A stretch of 64,000 nucleotides of DNA from Desnuesiella massiliensis (GTDB taxonomy: Bacteria > Bacillota > Clostridia > Clostridiales > Clostridiaceae): the NCBI RefSeq assembly GCF_001403615.1, contig NZ_LN879455.1, positions 620,001-684,000 on the forward strand. Reading direction: 5' to 3'. This document shows positions 17,231 through 25,494 of the stretch, one piece after another. Both the position numbers and the translations under genes were made by a program. The first letter of the stretch is position 1; each line of letters starts with the position of its first letter. The notes under the pieces are model-generated. The model saw nothing but the letters and a program-made list of their open reading frames with translations, was not told where the DNA came from and searched no databases.

Positions 17231-18424
17231 ATGAAATTTAATAAAAAAACTATAGAAGATATACAAGTAAAAGGTAAAAGAGTTTTAGTTAGATGTGACT
17301 TTAATGTTCCACTAAAAGATGGTGTTATAACAGATGAAAACAGATTAGTTGGAGCAATGCCAACTATAAAATACTTAATGGAAAATGGAGCTAAAGTTAT
17401 TCTTTGCTCTCACTTAGGAAAAGCTAAAGGTCCAGATCCATCAAAAACTTTAGCACCTGTAGCAAAGAGATTAAGCGAGATGCTAGGTAAAGAAGTAGTA
17501 TTTGCAGCTGATGATAATGTAGTTGGAGAAAATGCTAAAAAGGCAGTAGCTGAAATGAAAGAAGGAGATGTAGTTCTTCTTGAAAATACTAGATTTAGAC
17601 CAGAAGAAGGCAAAAATGAAGAAAGCTTCTCAAAGGATTTAGCATCTATAGCAGATGTATATGTAAATGATGCTTTTGGTACAGCACATAGAGCACACTG
17701 CTCCACAGTAGGAGTAACTAGTTTTGTTGATACAGCTGTATGTGGTTATCTAATTCAAAAAGAATTAAAATTCTTAGGAGATGTGGTTGAAACTCCAGTT
17801 AGACCTTTCGTAGCAATACTTGGAGGAGCTAAGGTATCTGATAAGATCAATGTTATAAACAACTTACTTGAAAAAGTAGATACTTTAATAATTGGTGGAG
17901 GTATGGCTTATACTTTCCTAAAAGCTCAAGGTTTTGAAATAGGAACATCTTTATTAGAGGCTGATAAGGTTGATTATGCTAAGGAAATGATGGAAAAAGC
18001 AGCAGCTAAGGGAGTAAAACTATTATTACCGGTAGATAATATAGTAGGAGATAAATTCTCTGCTGAAGCTACTCCAGTAGTAACAGAAGATCAAAACATA
18101 CCAGAAGGACACATGGGACTAGATATCGGACCAAAGACTGCAAAATTATATGCAGATGCTGTAAGAGAAGCTAAAACAGTTATTTGGAATGGACCAATGG
18201 GAGTTTTTGAATTCGAAAACTTTGCAAAGGGAACTATAGAAGTTGCTAAAGCTATGGCTGAATCAGATGCAACTACAGTAATAGGTGGAGGAGATTCTGC
18301 TGCCGCTGTTAATATTTTAGGCTTTGGAGATAAGATGACTCATATTTCTACTGGTGGTGGAGCTTCCTTAGAATTTTTAGAAGGAAAAGACTTACCAGGG
18401 ATATCAGCACTTAACAATAAATAA
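17231..18424 (+). CDS. pgk: phosphoglycerate kinase
   Basis: A 397-residue two-domain kinase making ATP from 1,3-bisphosphoglycerate. The signature KRVLVRCDFNVPL lies near the N-terminus, and the nucleotide-binding GGGDSAAAV and GGGASLEFLEGK near the C-terminus. ATG 17231 is 6 bases past AGAGGTG, whereas GTG 17222 lies inside that site. It is 30 bases upstream of tpiA, so the two form one unit. Confidence 0.97.
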   Translation: MKFNKKTIEDIQVKGKRVLVRCDFNVPLKDGVITDENRLVGAMPTIKYLMENGAKVILCSHLGKAKGPDPSKTLAPVAKRLSEMLGKEVVFAADDNVVGENAKKAVAEMKEGDVVLLENTRFRPEEGKNEESFSKDLASIADVYVNDAFGTAHRAHCSTVGVTSFVDTAVCGYLIQKELKFLGDVVETPVRPFVAILGGAKVSDKINVINNLLEKVDTLIIGGGMAYTFLKAQGFEIGTSLLEADKVDYAKEMMEKAAAKGVKLLLPVDNIVGDKFSAEATPVVTEDQNIPEGHMGLDIGPKTAKLYADAVREAKTVIWNGPMGVFEFENFAKGTIEVAKAMAESDATTVIGGGDSAAAVNILGFGDKMTHISTGGGASLEFLEGKDLPGISALNNK

Positions 18425-18454
18425 TAGTTTTTTATAAAAAGAGGGGTGTTTTAG

Positions 18455-19201
18455 ATGAGAAAGGCTATAATAGCAGGAAACTGGAAAATGCATTACACTG
18501 TAGATGAAGCAGTTAAAACTATAGAAGAATTAAAATCATTAGTAAAAGATGCAACTTGCGACGTAGTAGTTTGCGTTCCATTTATAGCATTAGATGCAGT
18601 GGTAAAAGCTGCAAAAGGAACTAATGTAAAGGTTGGAGCACAAAACATGTACTTTGAAGAAAAAGGTGCTTTTACAGGGGAAGTAGCTCCTGGCATGCTA
18701 GAAGCTATGGGAGTTGATTATGTAATCATAGGACATAGTGAAAGAAGACAATACTTTAATGAAACAGATGCTACAGTAAACAAAAAGTTAAAGGCAGCTT
18801 TTGCACATAATATAGTTCCAATATTATGTGTAGGAGAATCCTTAGAAGAAAGAGAAGCCAACATAACTAATGAAGTTATAGGAATGCAAGTTAAGCTAGA
18901 CCTTATGGGATTAACTGCAGAGCAAGTAGAAAAATTAGTTATAGCTTATGAGCCAATTTGGGCTATAGGAACAGGAAAAACTGCTACTTCTGAACAAGCA
19001 AATGAAACTATTGCAGCTATAAGAAGCGTAGTAGAAGCATTATACGGAAAAACAGTAGCTGATAAGGTTAGAATACAATATGGCGGATCTGTAAAGCCAT
19101 CCACAATAAAAGAGCAAATGGCTATGTCTGATATTGACGGAGCTTTAGTTGGTGGAGCAAGCTTAATAGCTTCAGATTTTGCTGCTATAGTAAACTACTA
19201 G
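18455..19201 (+). CDS. tpiA: triosephosphate isomerase
   Basis: A 248-residue TIM barrel. The substrate lysine lies in AGNWKMH, the electrophile histidine in GHSERR, and the catalytic glutamate in the YEPIWAIGTGKTA loop. The start follows GAGGGGTG. It is co-transcribed with pgk, and a long hairpin follows its stop. Confidence 0.97.
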   Translation: MRKAIIAGNWKMHYTVDEAVKTIEELKSLVKDATCDVVVCVPFIALDAVVKAAKGTNVKVGAQNMYFEEKGAFTGEVAPGMLEAMGVDYVIIGHSERRQYFNETDATVNKKLKAAFAHNIVPILCVGESLEEREANITNEVIGMQVKLDLMGLTAEQVEKLVIAYEPIWAIGTGKTATSEQANETIAAIRSVVEALYGKTVADKVRIQYGGSVKPSTIKEQMAMSDIDGALVGGASLIASDFAAIVNY

Positions 19202-19221
19202 AAGTTATATAGGATATTATT

Positions 19222-19265
19222 ATGCATAAAGAAAATACTTTAATAAGGTAATTTTCTTTATGCAT
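19222..19265 (+). terminator. hairpin after tpiA
   Basis: ATGCATAAAGAAAAT and ATTTTCTTTATGCAT form a perfect 15-bp stem with a 14-base loop. The A/T faces give a T-rich 3' arm and no long T-run after it, so it is a weak or bidirectional terminator. The rest of 19,266-19,522 is very AT-rich with no gene, and presumably holds the gpmI promoter. Confidence 0.65.
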
Positions 19266-19522
19266 TTATAAGTTAATAGTTGAACTTGTTTCTAATACAT
19301 ATAAAAGAAGATTACAATAGCTTAAACTATATTACAACGTTTAGATAGGATGTATTAAATAATAATATCTATCTATTATTATTGTAATGTATTTCTAAAA
19401 ATAGTATAATGAAATACTAAAGATTAATATATACATTGTAATTTTATAAATATGCTATATTTATAAGTTTAAATATAATGTATGTACTTTAGATATGATT
19501 TTTAACAATATGGAGGAGAATT

Positions 19523-21055
19523 ATGGTGAAAAAACCTATAATGTTAATGATATTAGACGGATTTGGGTTAACTGATAAAGTAGATGGAAATGCTGTATTA
19601 GCAGCAAAAAAACCAAATTATGATAGATATTTTAATAATTACCCACATACAGAGTTAAATGCCAGTGGATTAGATGTAGGTCTTCCAAGAGGGCAAATGG
19701 GTAATTCAGAAGTTGGACATCTTAATATAGGCGCAGGAAGAATTATATATCAAGAACTGACAAGAATAACAAAAGAAGTAGAGGAAGGTAATTTCTTTAA
19801 CAATAAAGCTTTAAATATTGCTATGGATAAGGCTCTAGAAAACAATTCTTCAATACATTTTTTAGGACTATTATCTGATGGTGGAGTTCACTCACACATT
19901 GATCATTTAAAGGCTTTATTACAAATGGCTAAAAATAAAGGATTAACAAAGGTTTATGTGCATGCCTTCACTGATGGTAGAGACGTTCCTCCTAGTTCAG
20001 GAAAAGACTTTGTAGGAGACATTGAAAACTACATGAAAGAACTAGGTTGCGGGAGACTAGCTACAGTATGTGGAAGATACTATGCAATGGATAGAGATAA
20101 GCGTTGGGAAAGAGTTCAATTAGCTTATAATGCTATGGTATTAGGCCAAGGTGAAACAGCAAACAGTGGAGTTGAGTGTATGGAGAAGTCCTATCATGAC
20201 AACAAAACTGATGAATTTGTGCTTCCAACCGTAATATCAGAGGATGGAAGACCAGTAGGAACTATAAAAAATAATGATTCAGTAGTATTCTTTAATTTTA
20301 GACCAGATAGAGCAAGAGAAATTACTAGAGCTATAAATGACAAAGTCTTTGATGGTTTCCAAAGAGAGACATTGAATTTAACTTATGTTTGCATGACTCA
20401 ATATGATAAAACCATAGAAAATGTATATGTAGCCTATACTCCAGAAAGCTACAGCAACACTCTAGGAGAATATGTTAGCAACTTAGGTAAGAAACAGTTA
20501 AGAATAGCTGAAACAGAAAAATATGCTCATGTAACCTTCTTCTTTAATGGCGGAGTTGAAGCTCCGAATGAAGGGGAAGATAGAGCATTAATACCTTCTC
20601 CAAAGGTAGCCACCTATGATTTAAAACCTGAAATGAGTGCTTATGAGCTAACAGAAGAATTGTTAAATAGAATTGATAGCGACCAGTATGATATGATTAT
20701 AGTAAACTACGCAAATCCTGATATGGTTGGACATACCGGTGTATTTGAAGCAGCTAAGAAGGCTATAGAAGCAGTAGATGAATGCATGGGCAAGGTAGTA
20801 GATAAGATTTTAGAAAAGGATGGAGCAGTATTTATAACAGCAGACCATGGCAATGCAGAGCAAATGATTGACTATTCCACAGGAGATCCTATGACTGCTC
20901 ATACTTCAGATCCAGTACCATTCTTATATGTAGCTAACAATGCTAAATCACTGAGAGCTGGCGGAAGATTATCAGATATAGCTCCAACAATGTTAGAAGT
21001 CATGGGCTTAGATATACCAGCTGAGATGACAGGAAAAACCTTAATAGTTAAATAG
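19523..21055 (+). CDS. gpmI: 2,3-bisphosphoglycerate-independent phosphoglycerate mutase
   Basis: A 510-residue manganese-dependent mutase of the alkaline phosphatase superfamily. LMILDGFGL supplies a metal aspartate; MGNSEVGHLNIGAGR carries the phosphorylated serine; VHAFTDGRDVPP and the C-terminal FITADHGNAEQM carry further metal ligands. The start ATG follows TGGAGG. It converts 3- to 2-phosphoglycerate between pgk/tpi and eno. Confidence 0.97.
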   Translation: MVKKPIMLMILDGFGLTDKVDGNAVLAAKKPNYDRYFNNYPHTELNASGLDVGLPRGQMGNSEVGHLNIGAGRIIYQELTRITKEVEEGNFFNNKALNIAMDKALENNSSIHFLGLLSDGGVHSHIDHLKALLQMAKNKGLTKVYVHAFTDGRDVPPSSGKDFVGDIENYMKELGCGRLATVCGRYYAMDRDKRWERVQLAYNAMVLGQGETANSGVECMEKSYHDNKTDEFVLPTVISEDGRPVGTIKNNDSVVFFNFRPDRAREITRAINDKVFDGFQRETLNLTYVCMTQYDKTIENVYVAYTPESYSNTLGEYVSNLGKKQLRIAETEKYAHVTFFFNGGVEAPNEGEDRALIPSPKVATYDLKPEMSAYELTEELLNRIDSDQYDMIIVNYANPDMVGHTGVFEAAKKAIEAVDECMGKVVDKILEKDGAVFITADHGNAEQMIDYSTGDPMTAHTSDPVPFLYVANNAKSLRAGGRLSDIAPTMLEVMGLDIPAEMTGKTLIVK

Positions 21056-21081
21056 AAATTAGGACTATAAAAAAGTCTTAT

Positions 21082-21116
21082 TAATGAGCTGATATGTAAA
21101 ATATATCAGCTCATTA
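21082..21116 (+). terminator. hairpin after gpmI
   Basis: TAATGAGCTGATAT and ATATCAGCTCATTA form a 14-bp perfect stem with a 7-base loop, but only TATTG follows, so termination strength is uncertain. Bases 21,117-21,408 are AT-rich and gene-free, and probably contain the eno promoter. Confidence 0.65.
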
Positions 21117-21408
21117 TATTGTAGTAAAATTCTAAAAATTTAAATATATTTATTGATTATTGTTACCTCTTGAAATTATATATCAAATGGTTGTATAATA
21201 AAGATGAAGATTTTATCATAAACTTGGTAATGAATCTAAGTTTGACTTTGATAGGAATATACTTCATATAAATATAACATGTACTTAATTAAAAATTATG
21301 TATTATATGATATATTTAAACAAATAATAATATTGTTATAGGTATTAGATTATTTATTAAAATTATGGTTTATAATAAAAGGTATAACCAACATAAGGAG
21401 GTAATTTT

Positions 21409-22707
21409 ATGAAAAATTATGTTGAAATTGTAGACGTGTATGCAAGACAGGTACTAGATTCAAGATGTTTCCCTACAGTAGAGGTTGAAGTAACCTTGGA
21501 AGATGGAACTGTAGGAAGAGCCTCAGTACCTTCAGGAGCTTCCACTGGTATATTCGAAGCTGTGGAATTAAGAGATGGAGATAAAGATAAGTACAATGGA
21601 AAAGGCGTTTTAAAAGCTGTAGACAATGTAAATGATGTTATAGCTCCAGAATTAATAGGAATTAACATATTCGATCAAGTTTTAATCGATAAAACAATGA
21701 TAGAATTAGATGGTACAGAAAATAAAGGTAAGTTAGGAGCTAACGCAATGCTTGGAGTTTCTCTTGCTTGCGCTAAGGCTGCTTCTAATTATTTAGGACT
21801 TCCGCTATATCAATACATAGGTGGAGTTAATGCTAAGGTTCTTCCAGTTCCAATGATGAATATAATCAACGGAGGAAAGCACGCAGATAATAATGTGGAT
21901 CTTCAAGAGTTCATGATAATGCCTGTGGGAGCACCAAACTTTACTGAAGCTTTAAGAATGTGTGCTGAAGTATATCATGCACTAAAGAGCATTTTAAAAT
22001 CAAAGGGCTATGAAACTGGAGTTGGCGATGAAGGTGGATTTGCACCAAACCTAAAATCTAATGAAGAAGCTATTCAAGTAATCATTGAAGCTATAGAAAA
22101 AGCAGGATATGCTCCTGGTGAAGATATGTATATAGCTCTAGACCCGGCATCTTCAGAACTATATGAAAATGGAAAATATAATTTAAAGGGAGAAGGCAAG
22201 ATATTATCTCCTGAAGAAATGGCTAATTTCTATGTGGACTTAGTAAATAGATACCCAATTATATCCATAGAAGATGGTATGGCTGAAGAAGATTGGGAAG
22301 GTTGGAAGTATATCACTGAAAAGTTAGGTCATAAGATTCAGTTAGTAGGTGATGATTTATTCGTTACAAATACTAAGAGATTAAAGATGGGTATTGAAAG
22401 AGGCGTTGCAAATTCAATCCTTATAAAGTTAAACCAAATAGGAACTCTAACAGAGACTTTAAATGCTATAGAAACAGCTCAAAGAGCCGGTTACACTGCA
22501 GTAGTTTCTCATAGATCAGGAGAGACTGAAGATACAACTATAGCAGATCTAGTGGTAGCTGTAAATGCAGGACAAATAAAAACTGGAGCACCTGCAAGAA
22601 GCGAAAGAGTAGCTAAATACAATCAATTATTAAGAATAGAAGAAGAGCTTGTTGATATGGCTGAGTATAGAGGCTTAGAGGCTTTCTACAATATAAAAAA
22701 TAAATAA
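21409..22707 (+). CDS. eno: enolase
   Basis: A 432-residue enzyme that dehydrates 2-phosphoglycerate to phosphoenolpyruvate, and an RNA degradosome partner in many bacteria. Motifs: DSRCFPTVEVEV at the N-terminus (usually DSRGNPT; here CF replaces GN), GASTGIFEAVELRDGD, GDEGGFAPNL, and the signature ILIKLNQIGTLTETL with SHRSGETEDTTIADL. The start follows AAGGAGG. The terminator after it closes the glycolytic cluster. Confidence 0.97.
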   Translation: MKNYVEIVDVYARQVLDSRCFPTVEVEVTLEDGTVGRASVPSGASTGIFEAVELRDGDKDKYNGKGVLKAVDNVNDVIAPELIGINIFDQVLIDKTMIELDGTENKGKLGANAMLGVSLACAKAASNYLGLPLYQYIGGVNAKVLPVPMMNIINGGKHADNNVDLQEFMIMPVGAPNFTEALRMCAEVYHALKSILKSKGYETGVGDEGGFAPNLKSNEEAIQVIIEAIEKAGYAPGEDMYIALDPASSELYENGKYNLKGEGKILSPEEMANFYVDLVNRYPIISIEDGMAEEDWEGWKYITEKLGHKIQLVGDDLFVTNTKRLKMGIERGVANSILIKLNQIGTLTETLNAIETAQRAGYTAVVSHRSGETEDTTIADLVVAVNAGQIKTGAPARSERVAKYNQLLRIEEELVDMAEYRGLEAFYNIKNK

Positions 22708-22725
22708 TTTTAGTGTATATAATGT

Positions 22726-22757
22726 AAGGCTGCCTTTTGAAGGCAGTCTTATATTTT
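22726..22757 (+). terminator. eno terminator
   Basis: AAGGCTGCCTT and AAGGCAGTCTT pair over 11 bp (one G-U) with a TTG loop, then ATATTTTT. Confidence 0.85.
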
Positions 22758-22766
22758 TAAAATCTG

Positions 22767-22795
22767 TTCACAAAAGTTGTAAAGTTTGATATAAT
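22767..22795 (+). promoter_or_regulatory. secG promoter
   Basis: TTCACA (22767-22772), a 17-base spacer and TATAAT (22790-22795) give a good sigma-A type promoter 54 bases before the secG start and just after the eno terminator. Confidence 0.7.
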
Positions 22796-22848
22796 GTGAT
22801 AAAATAATAAATTGTACAATATATGTGCTATATCAGGAGGTACGGGAA

Positions 22849-23079
22849 ATGCGCAATGTTTTATTGGGATTTGAATTTATATTAGCTGCTGTTATTATTG
22901 TAGTGGTTTTGCTACAACCAAGTAAAGCCGATGGTATTAAAGGCTTTATCACAGGAAATTCTGAAACATTTTTTAGCAAGAATAAATCTAGAACAAAAGA
23001 AGCCATGCTAGCAAGAGTTACAGTGGTTTCTGCTATATTATTTGCTATAACTACTATAGCATTAAACATAGTTAAATAG
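22849..23079 (+). CDS. secG: preprotein translocase subunit SecG
   Basis: A 76-residue membrane protein with two membrane segments (about residues 3-21 and 53-73) joined by a loop containing GNSETFFSKNKSRTKEAMLAR, the typical SecG pattern. It is an accessory part of the SecYEG export channel. ATG 22849 is 8 bases past CAGGAGG; the longer open frame starts upstream of that site. The order eno-secG-rnr-smpB-ssrA is common in clostridia, here with hppA between secG and rnr. Confidence 0.93.
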   Translation: MRNVLLGFEFILAAVIIVVVLLQPSKADGIKGFITGNSETFFSKNKSRTKEAMLARVTVVSAILFAITTIALNIVK

Positions 23080-23110
23080 TAATAGAATACGTAATAGAAA
23101 CTTCTACATG

Positions 23111-23178
23111 CTTGCCTTTCATGCTATTTTGTGAGTTGCCATAAATATAGCGAACTATGATAAAGGCAGCTTTTTTTA
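23111..23178 (+). terminator. terminator region after secG
   Basis: GCTTGCCTTT and AAAGGCAGC can pair across a ~46-base loop, followed by TTTTTTTAT. The long loop lowers confidence; a GGCA-rich local fold may replace it. Confidence 0.5.
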
Positions 23179-23244
23179 TATTTTGGGGGTATAAAATTAT
23201 GTCTTAGGGCAATAATTTTAAAATATAAAAGGGAGGTTATGTGT

Positions 23245-25263
23245 ATGCAGACGTATATTTATTCAGCTTTAAGTGGAGTGATGGCACTTATCTTTGCTTA
23301 TTATTTAGCTAATGGAATTTCTAAGCAAAGTGATGGGAACGAAAGGATGAAGGAAATTTCAGGGTACATTCATCAAGGGGCTATGGCTTTTTTAAATCGA
23401 GAGTACAAATATTTGACTATTTTTATTATCATCGTAGCCGCAATTATAAGTATTTTTATAAATTATCAAAGCGCTATATGCTTTATATGTGGGGCGGTAT
23501 TCTCTATTTTGGCAGGGTACTTTGGCATGAGAGTTGCGACAAAAGCCAATGTAAAAACGGCGGAAGGGGCAAGACATGGACAGAGCCAAGCTCTAAAAAT
23601 AGCCTTTTCTGGCGGAGCGGTTATGGGAATGTGCGTAGTAGGTCTAGGACTTCTAGGGTTAAGCGTTCTATTTATAGTCTTTAATGGTAATACCATCTAT
23701 CTAACAGGTTTTGGTCTAGGGGCTAGCTCTATAGCACTATTCGCTAGAGTAGGCGGCGGCATATATACAAAAGCTGCTGATGTAGGAGCTGATTTAGTAG
23801 GAAAGGTAGAGGCAGGAATTCCTGAAGATGATCCAAGAAATCCAGCTGTCATAGCTGACAATGTGGGAGATAATGTAGGAGATGTAGCTGGTATGGGGGC
23901 GGATTTATTTGAATCCTATGTAGGTTCCATAATATCTGCTATTACTTTAGGAGTATTAGTGTATAGCGATGGCAGAGGTGTAGTCTATCCTATGCTTCTA
24001 TCTGGTGTGGGAATCATTGCTTCTATTATAGGAGCTTTAGTGGCAAGGAGCAGCAAAGATTCCAGTCCTCAAAGAGCGCTAAATTCAGGAACTTATATTG
24101 GAGGAATAATAGTAATAATATCTGCGGCAATGCTCAGTTATATTATTTTTGGTGATTTTAAGACCTTTATTGCCATAGCCATTGGTCTAGTGGTTGGAAT
24201 TTTAATTGGAAAAATAACTGAAATATATACTTCAGCGGATTATGAATCCGTAAAAACAGTATCAAAGCAATCTAAGACAGGCCCAGCTACTACCATAATA
24301 TCAGGATTAGCTGTGGGGATGAAATCTACGGTATGGCCTATAGTTCTTATTGTAGTAGGTATACTAGTATCTTATTATGCTATGGGTGGTGCTAAGAATG
24401 CTAATATGGGTCTATATGGTATAGCTTTATCTGCGGTAGGAATGTTATCCATAACTGGGCTTACTGTAGCTGTAGATGCTTATGGTCCTATTGCAGACAA
24501 TGCAGGTGGTATTGCTGAAATGTCTCATCTTCCTCATACTGTTAGGGAGATAACTGATAAATTAGACTCTGTGGGAAACACCACTGCAGCCATTGGTAAG
24601 GGCTTTGCTATAGGTTCTGCAGCCTTAACAGCTCTAGCCTTATTTGCATCCTATGCGCAAGCAGTAAAACTAACCACCATAGATTTATTGAATCCGGCTA
24701 CCTTAGTGGGCATACTAATTGGAGCTATGCTTCCATTTTTGTTTGGAGCTTTAACTATGGAGTCCGTAGGTAAGGCCGCCAATGAGATGGTGGAAGAGGT
24801 TAGAAGGCAATTTAAAGAGATTCCTGGATTGATGGAAGGTAAAAATAATCCCGATTATGCAAGATGTGTTGAGATTTCTACAGCCTCAGCCCTTAAAGAA
24901 ATGATATTGCCAGGAGTGCTTGCCATAGTGATTCCCTTGGCGGTAGGCATATTACTTGGAGCAGAAGCGCTAGGAGGACTAATAGGAGGATCTGTAGCTA
25001 CTGGAGTTTTAGTGGCTATTCTTATGGCTAATTCTGGAGGAGCTTGGGATAATGCAAAGAAATATATTGAAAGCGGAGAACACGGAGGAAAGGGAAGCTA
25101 TTCTCATAAGGCAGCTGTAGTAGGGGATACCGTAGGGGACCCTTTTAAGGATACTTCAGGACCATCTATGAATATATTGATTAAACTTATGACCATTGTT
25201 TCTCTAGTATTTGCACCTATTATACTTAAATTTGGCGGTATATTGCTGAATTTAATAAAATAA
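23245..25263 (+). CDS. hppA: membrane-bound ion-pumping pyrophosphatase, K+-dependent type
   Basis: A 672-residue protein with about 16 membrane segments that couples pyrophosphate hydrolysis to H+ or Na+ export. The PPi-binding motif DVGADLVGKVE and the acidic DNVGDNVGDVAGMGADLFES are present, with a second acidic site DTVGDPFKDTSGP near the C-terminus. GNTTAA, with Ala where K+-independent enzymes have Lys, points to the K+-dependent class, many of which pump Na+. GGGAGG fits ATG 23245 (8 bases) better than ATG 23239 (2 bases). It recovers energy from biosynthetic pyrophosphate in an energy-limited anaerobe. Confidence 0.95.
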   Translation: MQTYIYSALSGVMALIFAYYLANGISKQSDGNERMKEISGYIHQGAMAFLNREYKYLTIFIIIVAAIISIFINYQSAICFICGAVFSILAGYFGMRVATKANVKTAEGARHGQSQALKIAFSGGAVMGMCVVGLGLLGLSVLFIVFNGNTIYLTGFGLGASSIALFARVGGGIYTKAADVGADLVGKVEAGIPEDDPRNPAVIADNVGDNVGDVAGMGADLFESYVGSIISAITLGVLVYSDGRGVVYPMLLSGVGIIASIIGALVARSSKDSSPQRALNSGTYIGGIIVIISAAMLSYIIFGDFKTFIAIAIGLVVGILIGKITEIYTSADYESVKTVSKQSKTGPATTIISGLAVGMKSTVWPIVLIVVGILVSYYAMGGAKNANMGLYGIALSAVGMLSITGLTVAVDAYGPIADNAGGIAEMSHLPHTVREITDKLDSVGNTTAAIGKGFAIGSAALTALALFASYAQAVKLTTIDLLNPATLVGILIGAMLPFLFGALTMESVGKAANEMVEEVRRQFKEIPGLMEGKNNPDYARCVEISTASALKEMILPGVLAIVIPLAVGILLGAEALGGLIGGSVATGVLVAILMANSGGAWDNAKKYIESGEHGGKGSYSHKAAVVGDTVGDPFKDTSGPSMNILIKLMTIVSLVFAPIILKFGGILLNLIK

Positions 25264-25278
25264 TTTTGTAAGGTTAAG

Positions 25279-25313
25279 ACCTGAAGGATTCCATGCCTTC
25301 AGGTTTGTTTTTG
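25279..25313 (+). terminator. hppA terminator
   Basis: ACCTGAAGG and CCTTCAGGT form a perfect 9-bp stem with an 8-base loop, then TTGTTTTT. Confidence 0.88.
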
Positions 25314-25494
25314 AAAACTTATTTTAAATCTAAAAATAAATAACTAATCCAATAAAGAAGTAATTATTTTTTGATATAAATTATTTAGAAATTAAGTAAT
25401 TTTTTAATTGAAACAAGGGAAAAATATATTAAAAATAAAATGTACATGGTATAGTTAAATTATCCCTATGTTCAAAATAGATAGGAGTGATTTT

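Noticed and set aside
23523..23538. TGGCATGAGAGTTGCG, a sigma-54-like -24/-12 match
   Set aside because: It lies inside the hppA coding region in a conserved protein segment and has no gene start at a sensible distance. A second near match at 23284 has the wrong spacing.
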